Source: Stenopsyche tienmushanensis | Lineage: Eukaryota; Arthropoda; Insecta; Trichoptera; Stenopsychidae | Reading direction: 5' to 3' | Assembly: GCA_008973525.1 (NCBI GenBank) | Contig: WACJ01000080.1 | Coordinates: 434,001 to 498,000, forward strand | DNA: 64,000 nt | In this document: in pieces, positions 1 to 23,944 of the stretch | Numbering within the stretch: the stretch's first letter is position 1 | Layout: each line of letters begins with the position of its first letter | The notes under the pieces: generated by a model | The model's database searches: none | What the model was told of the DNA's origin: nothing | The model's input: only the letters and a program-made list of their open reading frames with translations | Position numbers and translations under genes: made by a program

Positions 1-1066
1 AATGATATTTTAGAAACGCCTTATGCAAGTGTAATTATGCATTGCAATCCGATATGCATTTATAAAATTGATATTGTGTCCACAGGCGTTCATGGTCGCT
101 AATAGATTTTTTCTTCGCTGTAATAATTTTATTACATATCTGCTTTAATGCGTCCCTTGATAAATTCACATAATTATAAATGGGATTTTATGACGAGGCA
201 GGGGATTTGTTCTTCAGAAAAATAGGATAAATAACACGAACACTCCGTTCACGTGACGATTGATGGTTATTGACATTGCACATGCAATTAGAGAATTTTT
301 CAGACTGTCTATAAAAGAGGGCGAACGTTTTTCTAAGCAGATGTTAAGGCGTAGGCGATCAATCAACAATTTGTTTTATATCTGAAAAAAATCACGGATT
401 CTGTAAACTCTTTTTGCTGGAATCTCGCCGATTCTCTTGATTTTTAAGATTGATTTTTTTAAATTTATTCTTGATCTATTATTTCATCCACTCATACTGT
501 TCATCCAGCTCCTATAAAACTCATAACATCTTCAAATTTATCTCCTGATACCTACATGTTATATTCGAGTATTCGAGTCCCCAGCAATCCAGAAGAAACC
601 AGGTGGAAAATTTCAGGAATTCTGCTCTTTGTTAGACGTTATTGTTGCGCTGGACGTGCTTCATAACACGATTTCAATATTTGTTGGCATAGGATCATAA
701 ATATTTATATGTTTAAACTTTTCTCGGAAATTTCGACAATGTTTAGTTCCTCCTGTTTATAATTGCAAAACTCAAAGGTTTCATAGTAAGAATTGTCATT
801 CTTACATGCAATATGAAGACGATCAGACATCATAAAATTCATTCTGTAAATAATCTCTTCTTGCTCTTTAACCGAATTTTATTGCTGCTAGTTTTCCATT
901 ATTTTGGGATTGGTTTTGATTAAAATGTACTTGGGATTTAATCAGCCAGAAATATAAAAATGATGAACATTTTCTATGCAACAAAATCAACTTTATTCGA
1001 AATCTATTCAATATTTGGTGATAGAGTTGGATTAACTTAATCATGTTTTTTTTCTTTAATCAATCT
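1..1066. other. intergenic DNA, no gene seen
   Basis: AT-rich sequence with stops in all frames. I see no exon-like open frame, no RNA gene and no terminal-repeat pair. Upstream exons of the Pvr gene could lie here, but none can be identified. Confidence 0.5.
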
Positions 1067-1222
1067 TCTAATATATAAAAATGAATTGGGTTTTGTTCGT
1101 TCGAAATGCGCTGCCATACCGTTCATCGGATTGCGATAAAACTTTGTCCACTTATTACTAAAGATTTCGCAAGTAACATAGGCATAGTCTAATATATAAA
1201 AATCAATGTTTGTTTGTTGTGC
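1067..1222 (+). mobile_element. Helitron-like 5' end, partial
   Basis: The segment begins TCTAATATATAAAAATGAAT and carries the block 'gcgctgccataccgttcatc' followed by 'gattgcgataaaactttgt'. A second unit starts about 120 bases later with the same TCTAATATATAAAAAT head. The same two-unit arrangement recurs at 33837 and 40658. Helitrons usually start with TC, and this A/T-rich head is typical of many insect Helitrons. The copy breaks off at about 1220 without the 3' hairpin. Class assignment is inferred from the better-preserved copies. Confidence 0.6.
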
Positions 1223-1746
1223 TTGAAGTGTTGGATTAGTGGGATAAAATGTTTAATACTATTTCATGTTAGCATTGTCATCATATCTATTATCGTGTTT
1301 CCACATCATCGTATAATTTCGAACGGGGTTCATGTAAGGATGCTGCTTAAAAATATGGATATAAAGAGATCTCGACTGCGAGACTCTGATGGCGAGGAGC
1401 CATTTCCTCGAGCGACCCCGTTCTTTCTACATTTTTTATCTCTAAAAGAATGTGTAAAAGAAGTCGCCATTAATTCCACAAATGCTCTACGCTACGCTAC
1501 TGAAAAAGACTTTCTGGAGTGTACGGAGCCCAGTTACGTATTTGTATGATGTGAATTATTTGAGATTCGTCATATGAATGGATTGTTTTATTTGGCTGCC
1601 GTTGCACACTTGTCCGCTGATGTATCTTATTGAATTAATCGTATTCTCTCCAATATATGGATCAATACAGGAATACTTCATGTTCTGAAGTTCCTTTTAA
1701 TGGACTCTTTTTGTTTAGAAAATTTTATAGTCTTTCATTTCATTTA

Positions 1747-1946
1747 GGCCCAATCCACACTATGGTGCCGGTAACGGTTCGATCTCGCTCTCGGTCTCAG
1801 TCCGGTCAAATATTCTCATACAAGAAACGGAATTGGAACGATCCGATAGTGTGAATACTTTGATTGTTTCTTGTGTAAGAATATTTGATCGGACCGGGAT
1901 CGGAGCGAGATCGAACCGTTACCGGCACCATAGTGTGGATCTGGCC
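1747..1946. mobile_element. foldback MITE, PIF/Harbinger-like
   Basis: This is a 200-base near-palindrome. The left arm starts GGCCCAATCCACACTATGG and the right arm, read in reverse complement, starts GGCCAGATCCACACTATGG. The arms match for roughly 80-90 bases with few differences and would fold into a long hairpin. Both ends are flanked by TTA (1744-1746 and 1947-1949), the target duplication expected for PIF/Harbinger, whose ends also begin with GG and C/G-rich bases. It has no coding capacity. Family assignment is inferred from the ends and the duplication. Confidence 0.75.
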
Positions 1947-1949
1947 TTA

Positions 1950-2652
1950 TTGAAACCATCAGGCTCAAGATCTGATGTTTGTAAACAGGAATATAGAACT
2001 GCCCTGAAAAATTGAGTTCGTCTGAGTTGGAACGTTTCCCATGGGCTTGAAATATGGTATTTGATTTCGGGATCCTACCAAAGACCTGTCCTATGTCATG
2101 AGCTAAATTTTCGCTGTAAATCAAAATTTCCTCATTGCTTACAATAGTAGAGTAGAAGTACTATTTCACAGCATTGAGTGGCCGATAACACGAAGAAATG
2201 TTCTTCTGGACGATGGCGAAGTGTTACGAAAATATTCTAGTTCAACAATACATGCGTCCAACACTTGCCGACCTCAGCCTAACGACCATTAAAACAAGTA
2301 CGTTTCCAGCGTCGTAAAATCGAACGAATTCTTCGCATTGTTTATAATCTGCTTCGGTAGACAAAAATACATTTTTCCGATAAATAAATATACTCTTCGA
2401 CGTCAATCGTGTATTCTGGCCGTGTCTGCAATGTTTGTGTTACTCATTGCTGACTCACCTTAATCCCGCCAGGTGAGAGTATCGGATCTGTTGTCTGAAT
2501 GAAATTCCACCAGTTTTAGTCATATTTGAACCAAGCGTCACTGAATCATGATGCAAAAGCATTCATAGTATAATGTCCAAGAAAAAGTAGCAAAATCTTA
2601 ATTACTTTTTCCATGGTGGATATGCTTCAGATAATACCGCGTAAAAAAACAC
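1950..2652. other. intergenic DNA, no gene seen
   Basis: No exon-like frame or terminal repeats recognised. A short phrase near 2173 ('gcattgagtggc') is echoed near 63148, too short to interpret. Confidence 0.45.
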
Positions 2653-2656
2653 AGTG

Positions 2657-3235
2657 TACACTTTTTTGTGCGGTAGATGCGTTCCGCGGAAAATCGCACA
2701 AAAAAAGTTAATAAAACAACAGGAAAACAATAAGGAAATTAAAAATATCATTTTTGGTAACATTTAAAGGACGTCTTGCATCATTGGTAAAATTTTAAGG
2801 ATGTCTGACATCAGGTATCTCAAATGCCAGACATCCACTAGAAAAATACTAATTATTTTAATTACAAACTATCATCGCTATGTGATAATTTTCAGTTGCG
2901 CGATATGACTCAAAATCGCTCTCTTCTTCGGAAGAAATAATATACCCAGTGTCAATGTCATCATTGTTCTTTGTGGTTTTTATCTTTCCCACAATATAAT
3001 TCATAATTAGTAAAGATGTCACTATAGTCCCTAACTCAAATAAAATAAATCACAAAATGGCGACTATTTAAAAAAATTCAGGCAAGTCATTTTTTGGCTT
3101 TATTGTGTCACAGTTTTAATTTTTTTTAAATGGTTAAAAAAAATGTTTTGACATAAATCTGGTAGGAATAGCTTAAAAAACCGCATAACTTCGAAATCGC
3201 ACAAAAGAAGTCGCACAAAAAGAGGTTTGAGTGTA
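2657..3235. mobile_element. non-autonomous pogo/Tc1-type MITE, copy 1
   Basis: The left end reads TACACTTTTTTGTGCGG and the right end, in reverse complement, TACACTCAAACCTCTTTTTG followed by TGCG: imperfect inverted ends that share TACACT and TTTTTGTGCG. Internally both ends carry further matching phrases ('gaaaatcgcacaaaaaaag' on the left, 'tcgaaatcgcacaaaagaag' on the right). A second copy with the same ends is at 6692-7228. No transposase is encoded. TA flanks suggest the Tc1/mariner/pogo superfamily. Confidence 0.65.
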
Positions 3236-3329
3236 TATAAAAATGAATGTCTGTTTGTGTATCCATAAAGGCGGAATTTGTTTTGCGAGACGTTTAACTG
3301 ATGCGCCATGTTGGCGCATATCGGTCTGG
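3236..3329 (+). mobile_element. Helitron-like short element with 3' hairpin
   Basis: Starts 'tataaaaatgaatgtctgtt' directly at the right end of the preceding MITE and ends in CTGG at 3326-3329, followed by T. Before the end is an 8-bp perfect hairpin (ATGCGCCA at 3301-3308, TGGCGCAT at 3312-3319) about 7 bases before CTGG. A hairpin followed by CTRR, inserted before T, is the classic Helitron 3' terminus. The body is internally deleted relative to the 40658 copy. Confidence 0.65.
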
Positions 3330-4730
3330 TGGTTGCTAAGGTTAACAAAACGCAGCAACCGTCGATGTGCTCTGTATTACGCTTTGGATTACCAATTCAA
3401 ACTTATCCAAGTCCGCCATTAATATAATTTCAACATCTGGCGACATATTGAACAACAACAGCAGCAGCAACACATTGAAAACATATTCGAGTCTCTTTTA
3501 AATTCTATGTCATTTATGAGTATTTGTAGTTATATACGCACACTTCAAAGTCAAATCAACAAATGCTTTATTTTTTTTTTTTATTTAATCTGTAATAGTC
3601 GTCACAAAGCTTTATTTTCGCTATCAAATCAATTATGCCACCCAATGCGTCCATTTTCTCAAATATCGCATAGAATTACAAAAAAAAAATTATCTCTGGC
3701 AACGATGTCAATATCATCAATTTCAGAATTCAAAACGAAAATAGGAGCATATCCCTACTAGGTATTGCGTATAAATTATCTGTAAGGACGAATGTATTTC
3801 GTCGTGGAACAACTTTTCGGGAAGTACCGACGCAGTTTCGAGCGGGTCCACGTGGACCAAATTTTTAACATAAGATTATTCTCATAAAAAATCGAATTCT
3901 TTAGCTAACAATTTCCGTTAACAAATAGAAAAAAGCAGAACATCAAATTAACTTTTAAAGTAGGAATCCTTCTAAAACTAAGTTTGCAGTTAGTGTAACC
4001 GCTTCATCATTACCATCATTTACTTTTAAATCAGCATGTACCTAATACTAAAATAACCACCAAAATTTTCTTTTCGTTAGGAACCTTGACAGTCTTTAAT
4101 TCTGCAATATCTTCAGTTGCTAAATCTTCAAAGGCATCTTCATCTACTTTGTTTACTGAAGTGATAACATTTGAATAGCATTCAATCGAGTTTAGAAATT
4201 GTTATTTTTAAAGCAACCTGGATGCATTTTTCTCCAGCGTGTATTCAAAGCTGATGGCATTCAATTCAATATTGCACTGTATTGTAAAGCAAGTAAAAAA
4301 ATGCATAAAAACAGATTTGATCATTGCGTTTGAAAAAATCCACGAAGACTTTAACCTTTTGCAGTCCAAAGGTTCATTTTTGTAGAAATGTCGCGCCAGC
4401 TTCGAGCCATGTAAACTTGATATTAATCATGTTAAAAAAAATAATAAAAAAGCATTTTCCTGGATGAACGTCGGAATTATTCCAGAGTCAAGTTTTTTTA
4501 TTTGATCACCTGTGTCACCTGTTGCAGATTATTAAACAGATGTATAATATAACTATTCTGTTTGTAAAAGAAAAATCTGGCACAAATATAGATATGTAAC
4601 CGATACACTAATCGTAAATTCTAAGACCTCATATATAATTTTTTATCGTACGCAATAAAACCTATCTTGCCTTTAAATCTTACAGTGGATTCATCAACAA
4701 CCATTTATCAGGGATATAATTCGCCAAAAA
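3330..4730. other. intergenic DNA, no gene seen
   Basis: Contains short CAG/CAA-rich microsatellite-like bases near 3455-3475 and poly-T/poly-A runs. Open frames here lack protein-like composition and splice context. Confidence 0.45.
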
Positions 4731-4820
4731 TCCATCGATGAATTTTTCGGGATTACGTTTACTAATCCCGGGATTCATGAGCACCCAAAACTGTCCGCGA
4801 TCCCGGGATTGGATTCCCTA
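4731..4820. mobile_element. terminal fragment of hAT-like MITE
   Basis: The sequence 'cccgggattggattcccta' at 4802-4820 matches the right end of the complete element at 59909-60412, and the preceding bases contain the same 'atcccgggatt' phrases. The left end is not recognisable, so this is a truncated copy. Confidence 0.55.
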
Positions 4821-6691
4821 GTCGTATGGCATAATGATAGCTGGAGATGAAACATTATCATTTTCGCTGTTGAAAACTTATGTAAATCCAAAAAAAATGA
4901 ATCTGAATGTAACATTTCGGATTGATTGATTGATTTATTGAACCCTCTTTGTTGTCTTCGTCGCTGTGATGATCTCCGATTGTTGCCTTGTTCAGTCGCG
5001 GAGATCGTACTGGGGGGTTGCTCGGAGCGCCGGACGCTCAGTACAAAAATCGATTATGATACCGGCGCCGATGAACGACGGATGATGTGGATAAATTTAT
5101 TTGATTAAAATATATTATCGGCGAAGTATTTAATCCACGCAATATAGTATTATCTCTTCTATAACGTTTATTTGATTGCAAAACAGAAATTAAAGAAAAA
5201 AATTCAGACGTTATGGAAATAGAAACCTCTGCTAACAAAACAGATGTCCAATACATCTGGGCGTAAGACTTCAAAAGGTTGACATTTGTTCTTGCAACGT
5301 TGACATAATCGACCATTTGGATCATTTTCGTCGCCAATTGTTCACGTACTGTCGTCGAAAAAAATTAACATATGCGAATGAAGTTGTTTTGTTCAACCAC
5401 AACAACAAAAAATTAAATGCTTACATTACATCATTAGTTCTACTCTTTGCGAATGGTCTACTTCAATTATGCTTCGTTGATGGCTACATAAGCAAATTTA
5501 ATTCGTTCGAAGCCATACATGAAACTGTCACCTATGGAAAATATGGCCTAATCGCGTGTCAAAATCGTCATCGATCCTTTTGGATCGCTCAGTCGATCAT
5601 TGGGAACGTCACGATTGATGAACGACGGACGACCGTCTTGGCGTCAGCCGCCAACGCACACAATGGCTGCTGGATACAGAATATCGGTTCCAGTAGAAAT
5701 TCAGGCAGCAAATGTGTCATAATATATATTTTTTAATACAGTCGACTGAGTCAGACATGCTTATCCCGCAACAATGCGATGTTAAAAATGGACTCAAACC
5801 AAAGTACTTCTTTTTTGCTGTGATTAATATGACGAATTTTTCTCCACTGTCTCATAACGCATTCAACCGACAGACAAAGCAACTCACTGTGTGTATGAAT
5901 AATACTATTTACAGATTTGTAAAAAAAAAATAGACATGTAATGGAACAAAATATTTCTAAAAGCGTTAAATACCAAATGATTGTGCGTGATAAGCGACAG
6001 CAGCCGGAAGTTTTTACATTTTAAATATTGTTTTGTTCTGATACTTTATCATGTGTCGTTACTTGAACTGTATTTCCAGCTTGAATGTTTCGTATTTAGC
6101 TCTGTGCAGCTTTGATTTTAGCAATTTTGGCGCTCCGAATTTGATGGTTGCAAGTCGGCGATAAGATAAGTGCTGGAATTTTGGTACATCCTTTCGATAC
6201 AATCAAAGCTTATTCGAGTGCAAAGCATTCTTATCGTCATCTTCGACATCCTGCCGTAAAAAATCCGGAACGATTTCATGCGTTTTTGGATCATATCTAA
6301 GAACAACGTTTTAAAAACCGGCTGCCGTTGTTCACTTGTCCGCCAATACTGCGGAATACCTTTAGATACCCCCATGTATTATCGTACGATCAGGCACTTT
6401 AATAGAAACTTATATTTTATAACACAATGCCAAAATCAATATCAATCCAATACATTGACATAATGATTTTCATCGACACCTTTTAGCACATTTTCGTCAG
6501 GCTATTCTTAGCATTGTTTTTTGCCGGACACGAGGCGTAATTGCGAAAATTTACAATATTAGATAAAATGCTCTATATTTATAACTGTTATGTTAAGGAC
6601 ATCTTACCGTATAGACATATGCAAACATAGTAGTAGTGTTTAAAATGTGGTGCGTATCAGCGTAAAATTTTTTTCAATATAATTTATAAAA
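4821..6691. other. intergenic DNA, no gene seen
   Basis: A 139-codon frame at 5317-5736 is the longest here, but it has no recognisable domain and lies in sequence without splice or promoter context. I treat it as chance. The phrase 'cgatgaacgacggatga' (about 5068) is loosely echoed near 5617. Confidence 0.4.
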
Positions 6692-7228
6692 TACACTTAT
6701 ACTTTTTTTGTGCGGTAGATGCGTTCCGCTGAAAATCGCACAAAAAAAGCTATGACTTAGATAGAAAAAGTGAAGATGCGTTCCATGGATTTTAAAAACC
6801 GCATAACTTTGAAACGGCTATATAAAATATATCTAAAATAGCATAAAAAAAGCTTTTAAAAAATAGGAAAACAATAAGGCAATTAAAAAATAACATTTTA
6901 GGTAAAATTCTAATAGAGGAATAATAGTAGAGGGTTCTATAGAAAAGATTCGTACCCAGTTTGAAGTAAATTAATTAATCAAAACTTGAATCGAAACATT
7001 GCAAAAAAAAATGAAAAATGCAAAAAAAATGAAATCATTTTTTTCATAAATCTAAGCCAGAATAAATAGATTTACACAGTTCCAAATTATATTTTTTTCC
7101 AAATTTCGGTCAGTGTTGATTTATTTCCTATTTTACCCAAAATATCTCGATACGTACTCTATGAAATAAAAAAACCGCATAACTTCGAAATCGCACAAAA
7201 AAGTCGCACAAAAAGAGGTTTGAGTGTA
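6692..7228. mobile_element. non-autonomous pogo/Tc1-type MITE, copy 2
   Basis: The ends match the element at 2657-3235: left TACACTTATACTTTTTTTGT, right ending GGTTTGAGTGTA. Both sides share 'gcggtagatgcgttccgc' near the left end and 'accgcataacttcgaaatcg' near the right end with copy 1. It is flanked by TA. No coding capacity. Confidence 0.65.
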
Positions 7229-7289
7229 TATTGATTAAATCTATGTCTTTAAGTAGTGTATTAGATTGTCTAAAAAAATAAGAACGACC

Positions 7290-7740
7290 ATAAAACAGGG
7301 GTGTTGATATCGCACGACATTACTGATGAGATCACGGCGGTACGCACGAGTACGTGTCATGATTTAATAAACAAAGTGAATAAACAACATCTTGTGACTG
7401 GAGATGAAAAGTTGGTATTGTACTCAAATCAAAAACGCAAAAGACAGTGGCTTTCAAAGGGGCCGATAAAAAACCCGTAAAAATAGCCATTTTAAATGTA
7501 TAGTGGGACTCCAAAGGAATAATCTACCATGAACTCCTTCCATATGATCAAACCACAATGAGGGAGATTTATTGTTTACAATTAGAAATTTCAAAACTGG
7601 CGTTGAGTACGAAGAGGTCAGGTGTAGTCAAACGTCGCCAAATTCTTTGGCGACATTATTATAGGGAAATTAGACAAAAATATTAAATAGATGGGAAAAG
7701 GTTGTATCTACTGAAGGAGCATACATAGTATCGATGGAAT
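7290..7740 (+). mobile_element. degenerate mariner transposase relic
   Basis: Translation shows mariner catalytic-core phrases: 'HLVTGDEKLVLYSNQKRKR' (about 7384-7440, holding the first catalytic Asp of the TGDEKW motif, with W changed to L), then 'WLSKGPIKNPVK', then after a stop 'WDSKGIIYHELLPYDQTTM', and finally near 7687 'NRWEKVVSTEGAYI', the usual C-terminal tail of these enzymes. The part carrying the second and third catalytic Asp is deleted and there are in-frame stops, so it is inactive. Confidence 0.8.
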
Positions 7741-8380
7741 TATTTTTGGTTTGAATTTAATTCTTTCATTTAAAAAACGGCATTCCTAACTGGACAATCT
7801 ATTATAATGGCTAAAGACGCACAATTGCGTCTCCCGTATCTACCGATAGTACCAAAAAGATGCACATATGGGCAACCGGACGAGAATGTGTTAATAAGGG
7901 ACTAGAAGCTTGCAATTACATTGCACCGGTGGTTTATGAATTTTAGCCAAATAATTTTGGTTTTCTAAATTAACTACGTAGACGTGAAATAGATGTTGGA
8001 GCTTTTCATCAATTTTTCCATTTGTAACGTATTTTCGAGCGTTCCATGGAAAAATAAACGACAGATTTACGATGGACGAATGAGTGAGATATCTCTTATA
8101 CTGTGATTGCTCATGTTAGTGTTAAGATTGATATCTTGTCATAAGTCGTCGATTTTTATAATCAGACTTAAAAATTAAGTACATATATTTATTCAGTCAC
8201 AAAATGTATGGGTACAAGTTTGAAAAGATCGATAAAATAGTATTATTTTTTTTAATAGAATTTGACATACGTATCTTATTGGTAAAATAAAATAATTATT
8301 TATTCAACTTAATGAGTAGAAAAAGGCATCAAATTCCAACTCACAAATATTATATAAATGTCTTATACCCACAACACTGA
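7741..8380. other. intergenic DNA, no gene seen
   Basis: AT-rich sequence between two transposon relics. No feature recognised. Confidence 0.4.
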
Positions 8381-8985
8381 AATTGTTTTGTAGCTGCATA
8401 TTATAAATATTATATGCAATTAATGCTTTAAAAGTGGCAATACTTCAATCAAGTTCCTACGCTACAACTTTGGTCACGTCTATCGAAGCCTCAACCACCT
8501 TATATCGAAAGTAGACGACGTTTACTTAACAATATTAACCTAAACCACTTGTAGACAAAAAATCATCTTTGTAGATTTTAATTGAATGCCAGTATGTATA
8601 TTATTCAGAAGATCATGGTGGTGGTGATGTTTTGGTTTGGGGGTGTATTTAGGCGATTAAAGTTGTAAATTTGATTTTTGCTGATGAAATAATGCATCAG
8701 CATATATTTTAAAATATTCTATAACAAAGTGCAGAAAAACAGGATCTGGCCAATCGTTTTAAATGTTACCAAGACAATGATCCAAGATACAAATCTCACT
8801 TTGGTTATTATATAATAGCTGAAAAGTAATTAAATGTAATTAAACGCTTTTGGGATGTTCTAGAAAAAAAAAACATGTTGAAAACATGTAATAAATTCAA
8901 AATAAGAAAATAATATTAACAGATAAATAAGCTAGTATTTCAAGTGAAGTCTTGGAAGCAAATTAAAAACCCATTAAATATTAAC
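8381..8985 (+). mobile_element. degenerate Tc1-like transposase relic
   Basis: Fragments in shifting frames resemble the C-terminal half of Tc1 transposases: 'VVMFWFGGVF' (about 8620, the MVWG-type phrase), 'CYQDNDPRYKSH' (about 8766-8800, the QQDNDPKH motif with the second catalytic Asp) and 'FWDVLEKK' (about 8848, next to the third acidic residue). The upstream part (8381-8620) is repeated at 27140-27380. There are multiple frameshifts and stops, so it is inactive. Confidence 0.7.
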
Positions 8986-9268
8986 ATAATATAAAAATTT
9001 GTATATAAAATTTCTAATAATTATAATTTCGTCTCAATAACTACACATGTATACACATTAGCCTACTTTATTCTATTATATCAATGAGATATTAATGTTC
9101 CTATATTTTTAAAAAATATATAAATAAGCCCCCGGCAATGAGATTTTTTATCGATCATTTCAAAATTATATACATGTCCCTTGAATTTTGTGACTTATTG
9201 TTTATCATTTCGCAGTTGAATGTCAAGAAAATCATGTTTTTATGTTGCTCATATTTTTCATATCATAG

Positions 9269-20653
<11,385 letters not shown>

Positions 20654-20786
20654 AGTGATTTGTAAAAGAGTGCAACTCTACAGGGTTTTATTTATTTTAA
20701 AATTATTTTCTAAGCCTTTATAAATGTTTAGAAAACACATGTTTTTGTATAATCTCAAACAATTTTTTTTTAAAACCATACAGTGA

Positions 20787-20792
20787 AATAAA
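20787..20792 (+). promoter_or_regulatory. Pvr: candidate poly(A) signal of Pvr
   Basis: AATAAA lies 134 bases after the Pvr stop codon, in AT-rich untranslated sequence with no other gene nearby. Confidence 0.5.
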
Positions 20793-23265
20793 TTTTACTG
20801 GCAGACGAAAGCATGAAGATTGATCTATGCCTATTGATAATTTAAATAATCTTGTATAATTCAGAAAATATCTTATTTTTACCGGCAAGCGCATACCTTA
20901 TGAGTGAGGGACCATTTATTTTCTTCCTTTATTTTTCTCCTCAGAATGGGACATCTACATTCGTTACCTGAAATACACAAGAAAAAAAAACAACATGTTT
21001 TTGAATAAATATTCCAATTGAAAGCAGCGTGGCAATGCGCAAGTCACAACATGCTAAATAATTGCTTTCAGCATGTTGCCATACGTATTCACAAAACACA
21101 AGATAGATTATAAGTCAAATATTGGGACAAAACAAAGGTCTTTTTTGTTAAAATGTGCTTGTGGATCTCTCTGAAAATGGGACATTTCAGCGTCACAAAG
21201 CTGTGTTCAGGGACAACGACTATGCTGCCTAAAAATGGGATGTATGATCAGTTTAATTATGAGTGATACAGTTGGTTGAAAATGAGGAGAAAATGACGAT
21301 TATCTGAATACGTTTGAAATTAAAATGTTACCTGGTTCATAACGACGATTAAAAGAATAAATTGAAACAGTGGCAACAGTTGTGTATCATATATAAGAAG
21401 CAGCTATTGAACATACACGGACAAAGAAGATCCTTTTTATCCATAATATTTGTTTAGAGTCCCTTTTTATCGATAGGAACAATAACAGTAGTATTGTTGT
21501 TGCTAGCCTTATTTTATCGTCTGCAGATTTTCTGGAAAATCGAGCTAGGATGCATTCCCAATGGCTACTGTGAATATTTCTCTTCTGGGCGGTTATCTCA
21601 TCCCCATTTTAGGATTGATACAGAAAATTCCATGTTCTGTGTTTGAAGTTTTGTGAACTTGAGGGTTTGCCTCATATCTGAGTACCTTTCTTGACTTTGC
21701 GGATACTATACAAGATTCCTGAAAGAATAAACACAGCAGAGAAGAATTATCAAATATGCATAGATGCATGCGTGATTCACTCAATCCTATGAAAAAGCCC
21801 TGGTCACTGACTGAGTCTCCTCCTTCCAATTGTTGATCTGATCATTTCAGCGTAGACGAGGTTTTCCAATGGGTCTACACTCAGACTTCCGATGGTTCGT
21901 TAGACGTTGCGTGGTGGCATCCATGATATACATCCTGTCCAAAAGGGACGGTGGGTTCCGATAAAACTGATGATAGATACTTTGTTTACGTTTGTGAACT
22001 ACTAATTGGAAATTATGACTTTTGCACCTGAGTTTTGGTGCTATCGAAAGATGGTAAATTAATTTTGCAACATCTAAATATGAGGAATAAAGAATACATT
22101 AAAAATGCCATAAGATTCTAGAGAATTTTAGGTATTGTGGTATCGATCGATCAAACAGAAAAACAATGTTTCTGTTATGATCACGAAGAAATAAAATAAT
22201 GCTAACTATAAATTAAATCGTAAGAAAGCGTCACTAGAATATTAAATTGTCAAAGTGATTTGAACAAATTTTATTGTACGAAAAGAAACCGAAAAATTTA
22301 ATGATGCGAAGGAAAATATTATAGAACAATACTTGTCCAGCATTCATATATGTACATATTATCAAAATGCCATATTAATTTAGTAATGAATTAAACATAG
22401 TTTTTATAAATATTTATTCTATTGCATTCTATGCGAAAAGAAATATAAATTAGTAATTAATTGCGTATTGCTTTGTCGATTCATAAATATGATGATATAC
22501 TTAATTTCCATTATCCGATAGAGTATTTTAAGCTGGTAATATAGTTGATAAACTTTTAAATTGCCTGATCAATGTTGTTTGTTGTATGAGTCTTTTATAT
22601 ATAAAATAATGTTATAAGTCATTTAATAGTTTGAATTCTGAATCCAAAGAATTATTTTTAAGCCTAAATGTAATTATATTGTACATGAATTTGTGTACCG
22701 TTATATATTATAGATTTCAACTCCCTACTTTTTCATTAATATGGAATTACTGTACTTAGAATGATAATATGGAAGTGGATTATTTTGAATATATATTTTT
22801 TTTTTCATTAACAAGTCCTCTTAAAAAGAACCAAGTATAAATAGACTTGTAAAAATAGACGCGGAAAAAATATCAAAATATGTTTGATGCTGAATGATTA
22901 ATATATGGATAAAATTCAAATAGAGGTCAATCATACAGTGCGATTGTACAAAAAGGAAGAATAAACAGTATTTATATCAGATAATTTTAATTTATCACGA
23001 GTACAAAATGTTAACTTGTATGCAAAATACTTTTATATGTTTTATATTTTTAAGAATTTGTTAATTGTCTTATTAGTTGAAAATTTTTATTTTTAAAGAT
23101 TTTGTGTGTTTTATGAAATGACTGTGATTTTTTTAAATTTAATGAATATATCTATTCTCCATGTGTATAGTTCACAGTTTGATTTTTTAGAATAAATTAC
23201 AAGAAATTGAATGTCTTTTTTATATGTTTTTGAACGAATATCCTTTTTATACACATATATATTAA
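20793..23265. other. intergenic DNA, no gene seen
   Basis: Pvr 3' flank. Open frames are short and lack coding character. No terminal repeats recognised. Confidence 0.45.
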
Positions 23266-23850
23266 TATCAATCTTCTTCTTTCTGTGACGTATCAGGTCA
23301 CCTCGATGTTTGGCGATCACTCTGGTATAGACCTCTCTGTCCTGTGTTGCCCGGAATAATTCATCCACTCTCTAATGTTACGCAGCCAGCTAATCTGTGT
23401 CCTGCCAACTTCTCGTCTTCCGTCTACTTTGCCCTCTAGTATCAATCGAAGATGATATTTATTTCCTTGCAATAAATAGTCCAGATATGATATCTTTCTC
23501 CTTTTGATTTTTGTCAGCAGCTCTCTTGGTTCTGGCTCCCCTAAGTACATCTGTGTTAGTGATCATGTCAGTCCAGGGTATACGAAGCATTCGTCTGTGT
23601 ATCCACATTTCGAATGCTTCTAGCTGGTTCATAATGTTCACTTTCAGATTCCACGTTTCACAGCCATACAAAAGAGCTGACCATATGTAGCATTTGATGA
23701 TTCTTTGTTGGAGTTTGAGGTTCATATTGTCATCTCAGAAGAAGGCCCTCATTTTATTAAATGCAGCATGTGTAATTCTGTTTGGCACCTTATTTCTATA
23801 TCCGGGTCGAGCGCCTTTGTTAGGATGCTGCCAAGGTGTTTGAATCAGTT
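23266..23850 (-). mobile_element. 5'-truncated non-LTR retrotransposon (reverse transcriptase C-terminus)
   Basis: On the minus strand, successive frames read 'LLYGCETWNLK' (thumb region of LINE reverse transcriptases), 'EAFEMWIHRRMLRIPWTD', 'LDYLLQGNKYHL', 'RREVGRTQISWLRNIREW' and 'ELFRATQDREVYTRVIAKH', the order found at the end of many LINE ORF2 proteins. One frameshift lies near 23540. Only the last 190 or so codons are left, as expected of a 5'-truncated insertion. The 3' end lies near 23270. Confidence 0.85.
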
Positions 23851-23944
23851 AACCACTTCCAACGTCCATTCCATTTAGGTGACTTCCACATGTGTGGTGG
23901 TCACCTCAAGGCAGAATACATTGATGCTGAAGACAAAATCAATG

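Noticed and set aside
5317..5736. 139-codon open frame on the plus strand
   Set aside because: No domain, no splice or promoter context, and composition fits chance translation of the local DNA.
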